The notes under the pieces: generated by a model | The model's input: the letters and a program-made list of their open reading frames with translations, nothing else | Database searches by the model: none | Told to the model about the DNA's origin: nothing | Program-made: the position numbers and the translations under genes | From: Mycobacterium gallinarum | GTDB lineage: Bacteria > Actinomycetota > Actinomycetes > Mycobacteriales > Mycobacteriaceae | NCBI RefSeq assembly: GCF_010726765.1 | Contig: NZ_AP022601.1 | Span: 2,852,001 to 2,916,000, forward strand | Reading direction: 5' to 3' | DNA: 64,000 bases | Part shown: one piece after another, positions 8,582 to 19,076 of the stretch | Layout: the number at the start of each line of letters is the position of its first letter | How positions within the stretch are numbered: the stretch's first letter is position 1

Positions 8582-9148
8582 TCAGGCGCGGGTGGCCAGC
8601 GTCAGTTCCATCAGCTTGAGCGCCATCGCGCAGGCATCGCTGCCCGGGCTCTGCGGGTTGACCCACCAGCCGACCACGCCTGCCGCATCGCTGGCGACCC
8701 CGCAGGCGCCGTTCGGATCGTTCGGGCGCATCACGATGGATTCGATACCCGCCACCGACTTGCTCTCGACCTGGTACTCGAGTTGGTCGGCGACCTCGCG
8801 TTCATTGGCCAGACTGCCCTGCTCGAACCAGAAACGGGTGATGTCCACCAGTCCTGTCGGGTTGGCCGCCTGCCAGCGGCACACCGCGCCGACGAACGTG
8901 CTCTGGATGTCCAAGGGATCCGCGTTGACGGTCTCGGCGAGGATGTCCTCGGTCAGGACGTCGCACTCCTTCTGCAGGTTCGGGTACTGCCGTTCGGAGT
9001 CGTTGTTCCGGGGTGTGTCACCGGACCCCGACTTGGTCGCAGTTCCCTCCACGGTGCTGGTGCACCCGGCGAGCACGGCGACCGCGGTCAGCGCCACGGC
9101 AGCAGCGCGCACGGCACCCCGGCGTTGATGGCTGAGTCCGATTCTCAT
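8582..9148 (-). CDS. lprC: LprC-like DUF3558 lipoprotein
   Basis: 188 residues from the ATG at 9148, which overlaps the stop of the upstream lprB by ATGA. A signal peptide ends in the lipobox VLAGC, so the protein is lipidated at that Cys. The mature part follows the DUF3558 pattern with spaced Cys (CDVLTED, VCRWQ, CGVA, CAMALKL) likely forming disulfides on the cell surface. Paralogous to lprB and translationally coupled to it. Function unknown in the family. Confidence 0.85.
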   Translation of the reverse strand: MRIGLSHQRRGAVRAAAVALTAVAVLAGCTSTVEGTATKSGSGDTPRNNDSERQYPNLQKECDVLTEDILAETVNADPLDIQSTFVGAVCRWQAANPTGLVDITRFWFEQGSLANEREVADQLEYQVESKSVAGIESIVMRPNDPNGACGVASDAAGVVGWWVNPQSPGSDACAMALKLMELTLATRA

Positions 9149-9759
9149 TTGGAGTTCACAATCGACTGGCGGGTCAGTTCCTTGGCGACGTCGCACGGGT
9201 CCGGGAACGGCTGCTCGTTGTAGCTGATCGACCATTCGATGAAGTCGTCATCGAACTGGATGCCGATCTCGCACAGGTTGGTTCCGAGCATCGGATCGTC
9301 ACCGGTGGCGATGAAGCCGTTCTTTCCCTCGATGGTGATGTCCTCGACACTGGCTCGGGTCAGCTCCTCGGTCTTGCGTTCACGACCGATGGGGCTGCCG
9401 CGGAACCAGGTGAACGAGAAGTGCGGGCCCAGGATGCTGCCGCCGGCAAGCCACTGACACCCCACCGACGTCTTCGCGGTGTTCACCAGACCCGGGACCC
9501 GCGTCTGCGAGATCACCTCCTGGTCGCTGATACCCCCACATTCAGGGAAGAAGGGGCCGTGGGTCGCGTTGTCCGAAGGTGCCTGACTCTGCGGCACCTC
9601 CCCCGGGTTCGTCGGCTCGGAATCCGAGCATGCGGCAAACATCGGGATCATCACCGCGGCCGCCACGGCCAGCGCTTTGGCGTTTCGGCTCGTCCGAGCC
9701 GGGCGCGTCGTGGATCTGATGTCGCCGCCGGGGCGGCTCCGGGGAGTCACGCCATGCAC
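9145..9759 (-). CDS. lprB: LprB-like DUF3558 lipoprotein
   Basis: 204 residues with a long basic N-terminus, hydrophobic segment and lipobox MFAAC. Mature Cys residues (ECGGIS, VGCQW, LCEIG, PCDVAKEL) follow the DUF3558 spacing also seen in lprC. The first ATG (9759) gives a rather long n-region; a GTG three codons later is another possible start. Translationally coupled to lprC through ATGA. Divergent from the ABC exporter genes. Function unknown. Confidence 0.83.
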   Translation of the reverse strand: MHGVTPRSRPGGDIRSTTRPARTSRNAKALAVAAAVMIPMFAACSDSEPTNPGEVPQSQAPSDNATHGPFFPECGGISDQEVISQTRVPGLVNTAKTSVGCQWLAGGSILGPHFSFTWFRGSPIGRERKTEELTRASVEDITIEGKNGFIATGDDPMLGTNLCEIGIQFDDDFIEWSISYNEQPFPDPCDVAKELTRQSIVNSK

Positions 9760-9874
9760 TGTAGCGGCAGGTCAGAAGGTCAACCACCGACAGGCCGGTT
9801 GACCTGCCTATTTATCCAATTCTCAGGTGACACTGCTGGCCACGACGGATAGGCGGTATGCGACAGTAACTCCC

Positions 9875-11611
9875 ATGTTGTGGGCGCTGCTGCGACAGTA
9901 CGCGCGGCCATATCGGTGGCTGCTTGCGTCCGTGGCGCTGCTTCAGTTGATCAGCACCCTGGCATCGCTGTACCTGCCGACGGTGAACGCCTCGATCATC
10001 GACGACGGAGTCGCCAAGGGCGATCTGCCGATCATCGTCGAGCTCGGCGGCGTGATGCTCGCGGTCACCGCACTGCAGGTGCTGTGCGCGATCGGCGCGG
10101 TGTACTTCGGGTCGCGGGCGGGCTCGGGATTCGGTCGCGACCTCCGATCGTCGATCTTTCACCACGTCACCGGGTTCTCGGCCGAGGAGACCGCACGGTT
10201 TGGTGCGGCGTCATTGCTCACCAGGAGCACAAACGACGTCCAGCAGATCCAGCTGCTCGTGCAACTGACCTGCACCATGCTGATCACCGCGCCGATCATG
10301 TCGATCGGCGGGATCTTCATGGCCATACATCAGGACGCGGGACTGTCCTGGCTGCTTCTGGTCAGTGTGCCGATCCTGGCTGCCGCCAACTACTGGGTGG
10401 TGTCGCACCTGCTGCCGATCTTCCGGCGCATGCAACGACTCATCGACGGCATCAACCGGGTCATGCGTGAACAGCTTTCCGGCATCCGGGTGATTCGCGC
10501 CTTCACGCGGGAAACGTTCGAGCGCAAGCGATTCGCGGAAGCGAACGAGGCCGTCGCCGAAGCGGCACTAGAGGCAGGCCGCTGGCAGGCACTGATGCTG
10601 CCGTCGACGACACTCGTCATCAACATCTCCAGCGTCGCGCTGATCTGGTTCGGCGGTCTGCGCATCGACGCCGGCCAGATGCAGGTCGGTTCGCTGATCG
10701 CGTTCCTGGCCTATTTCATGCAGATCCTGATGGCGGTACTGCTGGCGACATTCATCCTGGTCCTCATCCCCCGCGCGTCGGTGTGCGCCGAGCGCATCGG
10801 GGAGGTGTTGTCGACCGAACCCCAGATCACCAGCCCGCCGGACCCCGTGCGGCCCGCGGCCATCGAGGGCGAGATCCGTTTGGATGGCGCCTCTTTCAGC
10901 TATCCCGGCGCCGAGCGCCCGGTACTGCAGGATATTTCGTTCACCGCACGGCCGGGGACGACGACGGCGATCGTCGGATCGACCGGTTCGGGCAAGTCGA
11001 CGTTGATTTCGTTGATCTGCCGCCTGTATGACGTGACAGCCGGCTCGGTGCGCGTGGACGGCATCGACGTGCGCGAGTTCGATCTCGAACAGTTGTGGGC
11101 AGCGATCGGTGTGGTGCCCCAGCGGGGCTATCTGTTCTCCGGAACCGTCGCAGACAACCTTCAGGTCGGCGCGGCCCCTGGAACCGTGGCGACCGAGGAC
11201 GACATGTGGCACGCGCTGGAGGTGGCGGCTGCCGACGACTTCGTACGCGCCCACCCCGACGGGCTGGACATGCGTGTCGCGCAGGGGGGCATCAACTTCT
11301 CCGGCGGACAGCGTCAGCGGTTGGCGATCGCGCGCGCGGTGATCCGCCGTCCCGCGGTCTACCTGTTCGACGACGCATTCTCCGCGCTCGATGTCCGAAC
11401 CGACGCACAGGTGCGAGCCGCACTTCGGCAGGAGTCGGCCGGTTCCACGGTTGTGATTGTTTCCCAGCGTATTTCGACAATCTCCCAGGCCGATCAGATC
11501 ATCGTCATCGACAACGGGCGGATCCTCGGCGTGGGTAGCCACGACACTCTGCTGACGGATTGTCCGGAGTATGCGGAGTTCGCCGACTCACAGGTGGTGG
11601 GTGCGCCTTGA
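9875..11611 (+). CDS. ABC exporter half-transporter, first of a heterodimer
   Basis: 578 residues starting at the ATG of [16 protein letters not shown], which fits the family N-terminus better than a GTG 16 codons upstream (9827). Six-helix exporter domain in the first ~320 residues, then a nucleotide-binding domain with Walker [10 protein letters not shown], signature FSGGQRQR and Walker [12 protein letters not shown]. The residue after Walker B is Asp, not the catalytic Glu, so this site is likely the degenerate one of the pair. The stop is 2 bases before the partner's ATG. It corresponds to Rv1273c. Substrate unknown. Confidence 0.9.
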   Translation: MLWALLRQYARPYRWLLASVALLQLISTLASLYLPTVNASIIDDGVAKGDLPIIVELGGVMLAVTALQVLCAIGAVYFGSRAGSGFGRDLRSSIFHHVTGFSAEETARFGAASLLTRSTNDVQQIQLLVQLTCTMLITAPIMSIGGIFMAIHQDAGLSWLLLVSVPILAAANYWVVSHLLPIFRRMQRLIDGINRVMREQLSGIRVIRAFTRETFERKRFAEANEAVAEAALEAGRWQALMLPSTTLVINISSVALIWFGGLRIDAGQMQVGSLIAFLAYFMQILMAVLLATFILVLIPRASVCAERIGEVLSTEPQITSPPDPVRPAAIEGEIRLDGASFSYPGAERPVLQDISFTARPGTTTAIVGSTGSGKSTLISLICRLYDVTAGSVRVDGIDVREFDLEQLWAAIGVVPQRGYLFSGTVADNLQVGAAPGTVATEDDMWHALEVAAADDFVRAHPDGLDMRVAQGGINFSGGQRQRLAIARAVIRRPAVYLFDDAFSALDVRTDAQVRAALRQESAGSTVVIVSQRISTISQADQIIVIDNGRILGVGSHDTLLTDCPEYAEFADSQVVGAP

Positions 11612-11613
11612 CG

Positions 11614-13506
11614 ATGGCACGCACCATCCGCGGCGTGGGACAGGCGCCGACCGAGCGGTCGCGGGACTTCAAGGGTTCGGCGATCAGATTGGTCAAGCAG
11701 CTGACGCCGCAGCGCGCGCTGGCCATCACGGTCGTGCTGCTCGGCGTCGCTGGCATCGCGATCGGTGTGGTCGGACCGCGCATTCTCGGACACGCCACCG
11801 ACCTGTTGTTCAACGGCGTGATCGGCCGTCAGCTGCCCGCCGGCCTGACCAAAGAGCAGGCAATCGACGCGGCGCGCGCGCGTGGTGACAACACTTTCGC
11901 CGATTTGCTGTCCGGAATGAATGTCGAACCGGGCCAGGGCGTGGACTTCGCAGCCGTCGGCCGCACGCTGCTGTTGGCGCTGTGCCTGTACCTGGTCGCC
12001 GCGCTGTTGGTCTGGGTGCAGGCACGCATTCTGAACGTCGTCGTGCAGCGCACGATGGTCACCCTGCGATCCGACGTCGAGGACAAGCTGCACCGAATGC
12101 CGCTGTCGTACTTCGACTCCCGTCAGCGCGGCGAGGTACTCAGCCGCGTCACCAACGATGTCGACAACATCCAGACGTCGCTTTCGATGACGATCAACTC
12201 GCTGTTGACATCGGTGTTGACAGTCTTCGCGGTGCTGGTGATGATGCTGACGATCTCGCCGCTGCTGACGCTGCTCACGGTGATCACCGTGCCGTTGTCT
12301 CTGTGGGCGACCCGGGTGATCGCACGACGGTCTCAGCGGTTGTTCGTCGCACAGTGGGCCAACACCGGGCGGCTCAACGCGCACATCGAGGAGACGTACA
12401 GCGGGTTCACCATCGTCAAGACGTTCGGTCATCGCGCCCAGGCACAGCAACAGTTCGGCGAGTTCAACGACGACGTGTATCAGACCAGCTCTGAGGCGCA
12501 GTTCTTTTCGGGCCTGGTGTCGCCGGCGACGGTGTTCATCGGCAATATCAGCTACGTCGCGGTGGCCGTGGTCGGCGGCATTCAAGTCGCGACGGGTCAG
12601 ATCACCCTCGGCAGTATCCAGGCGTTCATCCAGTATGTCCGCCAGTTCAACCAGCCGCTGACCCAGGTCGCCGGCATGTACAACACCCTGCAATCCGGAG
12701 TGGCCAGCGCGGAGCGGGTGTTCGAACTCCTTGATACCGACGAGGAATCCCCTGAGCGTGCGGCGATGCCGCCGTCGCCCGGGGGGCGCCCCGGCCGGGT
12801 CGAGTTCAGGAACGTCGACTTCGGCTACCGCGAAGGCACTCCCGTCATCGAGGACCTGTCACTGACCGTCGAACCGGGAAGCACTGTGGCGATCGTCGGG
12901 CCGACGGGCGCGGGCAAGACCACTCTGGTGAACCTGCTGATGCGGTTCTACGACGTCGATTCCGGCCAGATCCTGCTCGACGGCGTGGACATCGCCACCA
13001 TCAGCCGTCAGTCACTGCGATCCCGCATCGGCATGGTGCTGCAGGACACCTGGCTGTTCAGCGGAACCATCTACGACAACATCGCCTACGGCAGACCCGA
13101 TGCAGAAGAGGACGAGGTGATCGCGGCGGCGAAGGCCGCCTACGTCGACCGGTTCGTGCACCATCTGCCCGACGGCTATCAAACGTGGGTCAGGAGCGAC
13201 GGCGGAAACATCAGCGCGGGCGAGAAACAGCTCATCACGATCGCGCGCGCCACGCTGTCCCGCCCGCAGCTGCTCGTCCTCGACGAGGCGACGAGTTCGG
13301 TCGACACCAGGACTGAATTGCTGATCCAGCAGGCAATGGCCGAATTGCGCCGGGACCGGACGAGTTTCATCATCGCGCACCGGCTTTCGACGATCCGCGA
13401 CGCCGACGTCATCGTCGTCCTCGAAGCCGGTCGCATCGTTGAACAAGGCAACCACGCGCAGCTCATGGCTAAGCGTGGCGCTTATTGGTCTATGACGCAG
13501 GTGTAG
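11614..13506 (+). CDS. ABC exporter half-transporter, second of a heterodimer
   Basis: 630 residues from the ATG at 11614; a TTG two codons earlier overlaps the previous stop. The membrane domain carries an extra insert at about residues 60-110 between helices 1 and 2, typical of the larger half of such pairs. The ATPase domain has Walker [10 protein letters not shown], Walker [13 protein letters not shown] with the catalytic Glu, and an altered signature ISAGEKQ in place of LSGGQ. Partner and this protein together would give one consensus and one degenerate ATP site. It corresponds to Rv1272c, which I recall being linked to fatty acid transport; direction and substrate are not shown by sequence. 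Confidence 0.9.
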   Translation: MARTIRGVGQAPTERSRDFKGSAIRLVKQLTPQRALAITVVLLGVAGIAIGVVGPRILGHATDLLFNGVIGRQLPAGLTKEQAIDAARARGDNTFADLLSGMNVEPGQGVDFAAVGRTLLLALCLYLVAALLVWVQARILNVVVQRTMVTLRSDVEDKLHRMPLSYFDSRQRGEVLSRVTNDVDNIQTSLSMTINSLLTSVLTVFAVLVMMLTISPLLTLLTVITVPLSLWATRVIARRSQRLFVAQWANTGRLNAHIEETYSGFTIVKTFGHRAQAQQQFGEFNDDVYQTSSEAQFFSGLVSPATVFIGNISYVAVAVVGGIQVATGQITLGSIQAFIQYVRQFNQPLTQVAGMYNTLQSGVASAERVFELLDTDEESPERAAMPPSPGGRPGRVEFRNVDFGYREGTPVIEDLSLTVEPGSTVAIVGPTGAGKTTLVNLLMRFYDVDSGQILLDGVDIATISRQSLRSRIGMVLQDTWLFSGTIYDNIAYGRPDAEEDEVIAAAKAAYVDRFVHHLPDGYQTWVRSDGGNISAGEKQLITIARATLSRPQLLVLDEATSSVDTRTELLIQQAMAELRRDRTSFIIAHRLSTIRDADVIVVLEAGRIVEQGNHAQLMAKRGAYWSMTQV

Positions 13507-13526
13507 TCGTCGTAGTCTCGAAATCG

Positions 13527-15707
13527 ATGACCACGACATCGAAAAGTACGACGGCGTACACCTTCTGCAGATACTGTTCGGCAGCCTGCGGTCTCGAGGT
13601 CACCGTCGAGGACAACAGGGTGATCAAGATTTCACCGGACAAGCAGAACCCGCACAGTTGGCATGACTTCTGCGCCAAGGGCAGGACGGCCAATCAGCTC
13701 GTCGAGCACCCGCGCAGGATCGTGGCGCCGATGCGTCGGATCGGGGCCGGCGAGTATGTCGAAGCCAGCTGGGACGAGGCGATCGCCGACATCGCGGCGC
13801 GGATGACGGCCCTGATCGACGCCGACGGTCCCGATTCGATCGGCCTCTATTACGGGAACCCGACTGGCTACTCGTCGTCGAACGTGCTGTTCATGATCGC
13901 GTGGTTGGATGCCGTCGGCACCCAGAACCGGTACGCCGTCGGTTCGGTGGACCAGAACGCGTTGCACGTCGTCGCCGAGGCGATGTACGGATCGATGCTG
14001 ATGGCGCCGGTATCCGACGTCGACAACTGCGACTACTTCCTGCTGGTCGGCGCCAATCCGGCGGTCAGCGCGTGGAACTGGCTGGAAACCGTGCCCGGCG
14101 GCTGGCAGCGCGCACTGGAGCGACAGCGCCAAGGTGCGCAGATCGTCGTCGTCGATCCTCTGCGGACCGAGACCGCGGACAAGGCGGATGTGCATCTGGC
14201 GGTGCGACCCGGACAGGACTGGGCACTGCTGCTCGCCATGGTCAAGGTCATCCTCGACGAGCGGCTCGAACACGAGGGCGACTGCCGCGATCTCGCCACC
14301 GGGGTGGACGAGCTTCGCGCGCTCGTCACCGACGCGGACCTCGATGATCTGGCCGTGCGGTGTGACGTCCCGCGCGCGGTCATCGAGCAAGTGGCAAGGA
14401 ATTTCGCGACCGCCAAGCGCGCGATGGTCGTCACCCGCACCGGAGTTTCACTGCATGTGACCGGCACGATCGGCGAGTGGCTGGGCCACGTGCTGAACGT
14501 CATCACGGGTCGCATGGACCGGCCGGGCGGGCGCCGGTTCGAACCCGGCTATGTCGATGCGCTGAAGCTGTCCGGTATGGCGAAACCGCCGGCACACAAG
14601 AGTCGGCTCAGGGGCACCGATCTGGTCGCGGGTGCCCACGCGCTGGCGGAACTGCCCGATGAGATCACCACACCGGGGCCCGGACAGATTCGCGCGATGG
14701 TGATCAACTGCGGCAATCCCGTGGTGTCCGGGCCGCACGGCGCCAAGTTGGACGCCGCACTCGCGCAGCTGGATCTGTTGGTCGCGATTGACTTGGTACA
14801 GCGTGAAAGTCACCGTCACGCACACTGGTTGCTGCCTGCCGCGCACTGGCTGGAACGCGACGACCTGCTGGCCCTGACCAGCAACCTGCACGACGAGCCG
14901 TACGTGCAGTACGGACGGGCGGTCGTCGATCCACCGCCGGGGGCCCGTGAAGAGTGGCGCATCTTCGTCGATCTCGCGATCGCGATGCGCAAGCCGCTCT
15001 TCGGCGCCAAAGGGATGAACGGTTTCGTGCGGGTCACCCGCGCTCTTGCCAGGCTGACCCGCAGGCCCGGCCTCGAGTTCACCCCGGCGTGGTTGAATCG
15101 CCTGCTCGTCGCGACCAGCCGAAAGGTCAACGGGCGCAGGGTGAGTTGGCGTGATCTGATGGCGAATCCGCATGGAATGGTGCTGGGCCCACGCGAGTTC
15201 GGTCATTTTCGCAGCGCGTTGCGCACCGAGGACAAGATGGTGCACGCCGCACCGCCGGAGTTCGTGGCCCGCGCGCGCGAACTGCTCGCCGAACCCGCGC
15301 CGCACGCCCCAGCCGGGTACCCGTTCCAGTTGTCGAACCGTCGCAACCGGCACTCGATGAACTCCTGGCTCAACGAGCTTCCCGGCCTGCACCCCTCGGG
15401 TAAGCGCAATGACGTGGTGATCAACCCCGAGGACGCGGTTGGGCTGGGAATCGCCGACGGAGACGCGGTGCGCGTCTTCTCCCCCGTCGGACAGATCGAG
15501 CTGACCGCTTCCGTCAGCGATCGTCCCCGTCGCGGGGTGCTGATAGTCGACCACGGCTGGGGCTCAAGGATCTTCGACCCGCGCGGCGGCGCCGATCCGG
15601 TTTCCTACGGCGCCAACCGCAACCTGCTCATCGACGACGTGTCCGTCGACCCGCTGTCCCAGACCTCGGCGTTGAGCTCGGGGTATGTGGGTGTCGAGCG
15701 GGTCTAG
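13527..15707 (+). CDS. Molybdopterin-dependent oxidoreductase with N-terminal 4Fe-4S site
   Basis: 726 residues from the ATG at 13527. The N-terminus has the cluster ligands C14, C17, C21 and C49 (CRYCSAAC and CAKG), then the large Mo-bisMGD domain (GNPTGYSSSN, GANPAVSAWN, VVDPLRTETA) and a C-terminal cofactor-binding domain (LSNRRNRHSMNSWL, INPEDAVGLGI). No Tat signal is present, so it should be cytoplasmic. It is in the formate dehydrogenase/nitrate reductase superfamily, in a branch like Rv0197. No Mo-ligand Cys or SeCys is evident at the usual place. Substrate unknown. The stop overlaps the convergent gene by 4 bases. Confidence 0.85.
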   Translation: MTTTSKSTTAYTFCRYCSAACGLEVTVEDNRVIKISPDKQNPHSWHDFCAKGRTANQLVEHPRRIVAPMRRIGAGEYVEASWDEAIADIAARMTALIDADGPDSIGLYYGNPTGYSSSNVLFMIAWLDAVGTQNRYAVGSVDQNALHVVAEAMYGSMLMAPVSDVDNCDYFLLVGANPAVSAWNWLETVPGGWQRALERQRQGAQIVVVDPLRTETADKADVHLAVRPGQDWALLLAMVKVILDERLEHEGDCRDLATGVDELRALVTDADLDDLAVRCDVPRAVIEQVARNFATAKRAMVVTRTGVSLHVTGTIGEWLGHVLNVITGRMDRPGGRRFEPGYVDALKLSGMAKPPAHKSRLRGTDLVAGAHALAELPDEITTPGPGQIRAMVINCGNPVVSGPHGAKLDAALAQLDLLVAIDLVQRESHRHAHWLLPAAHWLERDDLLALTSNLHDEPYVQYGRAVVDPPPGAREEWRIFVDLAIAMRKPLFGAKGMNGFVRVTRALARLTRRPGLEFTPAWLNRLLVATSRKVNGRRVSWRDLMANPHGMVLGPREFGHFRSALRTEDKMVHAAPPEFVARARELLAEPAPHAPAGYPFQLSNRRNRHSMNSWLNELPGLHPSGKRNDVVINPEDAVGLGIADGDAVRVFSPVGQIELTASVSDRPRRGVLIVDHGWGSRIFDPRGGADPVSYGANRNLLIDDVSVDPLSQTSALSSGYVGVERV

Positions 15708-16273
15708 ATCTGTGGACCCTCGGCGCGCAGATCGTCGACGTTGCGCATGGCGTCGCGCAGCTTGCCCAGCCATTCGTCGGCATGTTCGCCGACCAGCTTG
15801 ACCGACCACGCCAGCGCATCGGAGCGGGAGCGGGCCACGCCGGCATCCACCAGCGTGTCGAGGACCTGGCGCTCTGGCTGACGCAATCGTGTCATCACCG
15901 GTACGGCGATGTGGGTGAACAGGATTCGTTCCGTCGCCTCGTCGGCCCCCACCTCGACACCCCAGGCAACCTTGCGACCGTAACGACGCTCGGCTTCATC
16001 GGCGATCCGCATGCGCTCCGAACGCGTCTCCTCGCGGAACCGCGCGACTCTGCCGGATGCGTGGGCTTCACTCTCCTCGGCGCCTTCGACTTCGGGGAGG
16101 TGACCGATGACGGTGATCTCTTCGCGGTCGACGACGACCGTCGGGTCACCGGCGAACCAGCCTTCGGGCAGGCGACCGGAGAACCAGTCGCCCGCACTAC
16201 TCGCGTCGGGTTGTTCGGCCTGCTGCCAGCCGCCGGAGCGGCCTGGCCTTCTGCCGGAGTGATGATGTCTCAT
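15704..16273 (-). CDS. Conserved hypothetical protein with RHH-like C-terminal segment
   Basis: 189 residues, no signal or membrane segment. The His/Gly-rich start is followed by a region with EGWFAGDPTVVVDREEITVIGHLP, a long charged helix (about 85-120) and a segment GVARSRSDALAWSVKLV near the end that resembles the helix pair of ribbon-helix-helix proteins. No firm family assignment. The stop overlaps that of the molybdo-oxidoreductase by 4 bases on the opposite strand. Confidence 0.6.
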   Translation of the reverse strand: MRHHHSGRRPGRSGGWQQAEQPDASSAGDWFSGRLPEGWFAGDPTVVVDREEITVIGHLPEVEGAEESEAHASGRVARFREETRSERMRIADEAERRYGRKVAWGVEVGADEATERILFTHIAVPVMTRLRQPERQVLDTLVDAGVARSRSDALAWSVKLVGEHADEWLGKLRDAMRNVDDLRAEGPQI

Positions 16274-16346
16274 GATTACATGATTACATCGTTACACCGC
16301 TGTTGGGACGGCTTTCTCCCGAAGCGAACAGCGCCGTGCGTGTGCG

Positions 16347-16553
16347 CTACTGCTTGCGGTTCAACAGCAGAACAGCTCCGCCGCCCGCGACCGCACCGAT
16401 GAACAGCAGGACAGCCAGGGTCGGACTGACCAGCCACCACACCAGGCCCAGCCCGATGATCACCGGGGAGGCGACGAACAGCACCATGCCCGGGTGCTGC
16501 TTGATGACCGCGAGGGCGCTTTGCGCGCGCACCCGGTCAATTTCCTTTGCCAT
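16347..16553 (-). CDS. Small two-helix membrane protein
   Basis: 68 residues. A short amphipathic start (MAKEIDRVRAQSALAVIKQH) precedes two membrane helices at about 22-42 and 44-63, with a basic C-terminus NRKQ. It is divergent from the AIM24-like gene, 38 bases apart. No function recognised; the size and clean two-helix pattern support a real gene. Confidence 0.6.
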   Translation of the reverse strand: MAKEIDRVRAQSALAVIKQHPGMVLFVASPVIIGLGLVWWLVSPTLAVLLFIGAVAGGGAVLLLNRKQ

Positions 16554-16591
16554 GCCACCAGGATGCCAGTCGTCGGATTAGTTTTGTCTCC

Positions 16592-17479
16592 ATGACTGGA
16601 CCTAATAACGGAAGCTGGCGGCCCGACCCCGAAGGACGCTACGAACACCGCTGGTGGGACGGCCAGCAGTGGACCGATCAGGTGTCGCACCAGGGGCAGG
16701 TCGTCCGGGCGCCGCTGGGCGCACCGCCTGCCGGGCCCGCGCCGCAGCATCAGCCAGGACCACCGCAGGCCGCGGTCATGGGCGGGCAACCCGCCGGCGA
16801 CGGATTCTCAGGCATCACTGGCGATTTGGTCGACGGACGGTTCAGCGAGAAGGAAGCCAAACCGATCGCGAATCAGAACTCCAAGCTGCTGCGCGTGCGC
16901 CTCGGCGAACCGTTCATGGCACGCCAGGGTGCGATGGTGGCCTACCAGGGCAACGTGGACTTCGCGTTCGAGGGCGGCGGGGCGTCGAAGTTCCTCAAGA
17001 AGGCGCTGACCGGCGAGGGCCTCCCCCTGATGCGGTGCCAGGGGCAGGGCGACGTGTTCCTGGCCGAGCGCGCTTACGACGTCCATCTGCTGAACCTGAC
17101 GAATTCCGGGTTGTCGATCAGCGGCAAGAACGTGCTGGCCTTTTCGGCAAGCCTCGACTGGAACATCGAGCGCGTCAAGGGCGGCAGCATGGTGGCCGGC
17201 GGGCTGTTCAATACGACATTGCGCGGTACCGGATGGGTGGCGCTGACCACCGACGGCCCACCCGTCGTACTCAACGCCGCCGAGGCACCCACGTTCGCCG
17301 ACACCAACGCGGTGGTGGCATGGTCGGCGAACCTGCAGACCCAGCTCAAGACCAGTTTCAAAGCGGGAGCGCTGATCGGCCGCGGCTCAGGCGAGGCGGT
17401 TCAGGTGTCGTTTTACGGGCCGGGCTTCGTCATCGTGCAGCCATCGGAGGGCATACCGCCGGTCGCCGCGGCACACTGA
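16592..17479 (+). CDS. DUF2510 plus AIM24-family protein
   Basis: 295 residues from the ATG at 16592. Residues 5-30 form a DUF2510 module (WRPDPEGRYEHRWWDGQQWT), a Pro/Gln-rich linker follows, and residues about 75-290 match the AIM24/TIGR00266 beta-roll family: RVRLGEPFMARQGAMVAYQG, a middle region with GQGDVFLAE, then NVLAFSASLDWNI and the closing GYxxxQ-like end VQPSEG. Bacterial members have no settled function; they may associate with membranes. No transmembrane segment seen. Convergent with dtd, 4 bases between stops. Confidence 0.82.
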   Translation: MTGPNNGSWRPDPEGRYEHRWWDGQQWTDQVSHQGQVVRAPLGAPPAGPAPQHQPGPPQAAVMGGQPAGDGFSGITGDLVDGRFSEKEAKPIANQNSKLLRVRLGEPFMARQGAMVAYQGNVDFAFEGGGASKFLKKALTGEGLPLMRCQGQGDVFLAERAYDVHLLNLTNSGLSISGKNVLAFSASLDWNIERVKGGSMVAGGLFNTTLRGTGWVALTTDGPPVVLNAAEAPTFADTNAVVAWSANLQTQLKTSFKAGALIGRGSGEAVQVSFYGPGFVIVQPSEGIPPVAAAH

Positions 17480-17483
17480 GGGC

Positions 17484-17915
17484 TCACAGCTCGAGCAGCA
17501 CCGTCACGGGGCCGTCGTTGACGAGTTCCACTCGCATGTCCGCCCCGAACACGCCCGTCTCGACCTGTGCGCCTAGGGCACGAAGTGCGTCGGCGAAGGC
17601 GGTCACCAACGGTTCGGCCACCGCGCGAGGGGCGGCGGCGTTCCAGGCGGGACGGCGGCCCCTGGCGGTATTGGCGTAGAGCGTGAACTGGCTGACTACG
17701 AGGATTGGCGCCCCGACGTCGCTCGCCGACTTCTCGTCGTCGAGAATGCGCAGCTGCCAGAGCTTTTCGGCCATGCGCTGCGCCTTCGACGTGTCGTCGT
17801 CGTGCGTCACCCCTACCAGCGCCACCAGCCCCTGGCGCTCGGGGCGGACCGCTCCGACCACCTCACCGTCGACCCGCACCGCCGCCGACGTCACCCGCTG
17901 GACCAGGACGCGCAT
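17484..17915 (-). CDS. dtd: D-aminoacyl-tRNA deacylase Dtd
   Basis: 143 residues from the ATG of [17 protein letters not shown], matching the family start. Catalytic-site motifs are [17 protein letters not shown] (SQFTLY box) and [11 protein letters not shown] at the C-terminus (the cross-subunit Gly-Pro motif, residues about 134-136). The enzyme removes D-amino acids mischarged onto tRNA; homodimer in the cytoplasm. Full length. It is divergent from the copper operon. Confidence 0.95.
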   Translation of the reverse strand: MRVLVQRVTSAAVRVDGEVVGAVRPERQGLVALVGVTHDDDTSKAQRMAEKLWQLRILDDEKSASDVGAPILVVSQFTLYANTARGRRPAWNAAAPRAVAEPLVTAFADALRALGAQVETGVFGADMRVELVNDGPVTVLLEL

Positions 17916-17950
17916 GGTCGCCGATGCTGCCAGGGACCGAGCCGTTTGCA

Positions 17951-17965
17951 TACCCTATGGGGGTA
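17951..17965. promoter_or_regulatory. RicR/CsoR-type copper operator
   Basis: Exact TACCC (17951-17955), five bases, GGGTA (17961-17965), the consensus known for the mycobacterial copper-sensing repressor RicR. It lies 16 bases before the metallochaperone ATG (17982). A possible -10 TATGGT (17964-17969) overlaps its right end, as expected for repression released by Cu(I). Confidence 0.75.
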
Positions 17966-17981
17966 TGGTACCAATGGACTC

Positions 17982-18188
17982 ATGAGCACGACAACGGTCA
18001 CCGTAACCGGAATGAGCTGTGGACATTGCGCCACGTCGGTACGTGAGGAGATCACGGAGATCCCCGGCGTCCGAGCCGTCGACGTCGACCTTGCCAGCGG
18101 TAGCGTCACCATCGAGAGCGACAGCGTGCTCGAGGCGGCCGCGATCAAGACCGCCGTCGAGGACGCCGGCTACCAGCTGGCCAGCTGA
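17982..18188 (+). CDS. CopZ-like Cu(I) metallochaperone (single HMA domain)
   Basis: 68 residues, one heavy-metal-associated domain. Metal motif GMSCGHC at residues 10-16, with VDVDLASGSVTIES and the DAGYQL end typical of the fold. It delivers Cu(I) to the P1B ATPase encoded two genes downstream. Its stop overlaps the next ATG by one base (TGATG). It is controlled by the TACCC-N5-GGGTA box just upstream. A six-codon reading frame (17965-17985) ends across its start codon. Confidence 0.9.
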   Translation: MSTTTVTVTGMSCGHCATSVREEITEIPGVRAVDVDLASGSVTIESDSVLEAAAIKTAVEDAGYQLAS

Positions 18189-19075
18189 TGAAAACCGGAC
18201 AGAAGGTCATCGCGTTCGTCGTCGGACTGGCCGCGGTCTTCGCGATCTCCGTCTGGATCGGCAACGCGGTCACCCCGCAGGAGGCGACGACGGTGGCCGC
18301 ACCAGACCTGCCCGGCGGACTGCAGACGACACAGGACGGGTACACGCTGGCTCTGGACGACTCGATCGCCACCGCCAATCCCGATGTGCCACTGAAGTTT
18401 CAGATTCTCAGTGCCACCGGAGCGCCGGTGAAGCGCTACGTCGAGAAGCACGACGAACTCCTGCACCTCATCGTCGTGCGCAACGACCTTGCGGTCTTCC
18501 AGCACGTCCACCCGAAGCTCGACGAGCAGGGTACGTGGAGTGTGCCGCTGGACCTGTCTCGCGCCGGCGACTATCGCGTCTTCGCCGACTTCATGCCATC
18601 GGGCGGTCCCGCGCTGACGTTGGGCGCCAATCTGCACGTCGCTGGAAAATACGACCCACAACCGCTGCCCCCAGCAGCGCAGACCGCCGAGGTCGATGAT
18701 TACACGGTGACGCTGCGCGGGACGCCGAAGGCCAACGACCCGTCGATGCTGACTCTGTCGGTCAGCCGGGACGGCAAGCCCGTCGACGACCTGCAGCCCT
18801 ACCTCGGCGCGTACGGGCACCTCGTCGCGGTGCGTGCACCAGATCTCGCCTACCTGCACGTGCATCCGATGAGCGAGCCCGACGGCGGCACCGCGGCCTC
18901 GGGCCCCGAGATCGGGTTCCACACGACGTTCCCCAGCACGGGCTCGTACCGACTGTTCCTCGATTTCCAGCATCGCGATGCCGTGCGCACCGCCGCGTTC
19001 ACCGTGAACGTCACCGACGCCGCCTCGACGACGGCACCTGCCCCGTCTGGCGACGGCGGCGGACACCAACACTGA
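18188..19075 (+). CDS. Membrane-anchored/secreted protein of a copper operon, His-rich tail
   Basis: 295 residues. One hydrophobic segment at 7-27 acts as signal or anchor. The exported part has two similar beta-rich halves, each with a His motif: [19 protein letters not shown] and [18 protein letters not shown], so an internal duplication is visible. The tail is GGGHQH. Paired HxxV...HxHP motifs suggest metal ligands outside the membrane. It sits between the metallochaperone and the copper ATPase, starting at TGATG. The family occurs in actinobacterial copper loci; its biochemical role is not known to me. Confidence 0.75.
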   Translation: MKTGQKVIAFVVGLAAVFAISVWIGNAVTPQEATTVAAPDLPGGLQTTQDGYTLALDDSIATANPDVPLKFQILSATGAPVKRYVEKHDELLHLIVVRNDLAVFQHVHPKLDEQGTWSVPLDLSRAGDYRVFADFMPSGGPALTLGANLHVAGKYDPQPLPPAAQTAEVDDYTVTLRGTPKANDPSMLTLSVSRDGKPVDDLQPYLGAYGHLVAVRAPDLAYLHVHPMSEPDGGTAASGPEIGFHTTFPSTGSYRLFLDFQHRDAVRTAAFTVNVTDAASTTAPAPSGDGGGHQH

Positions 19076-19076
19076 C

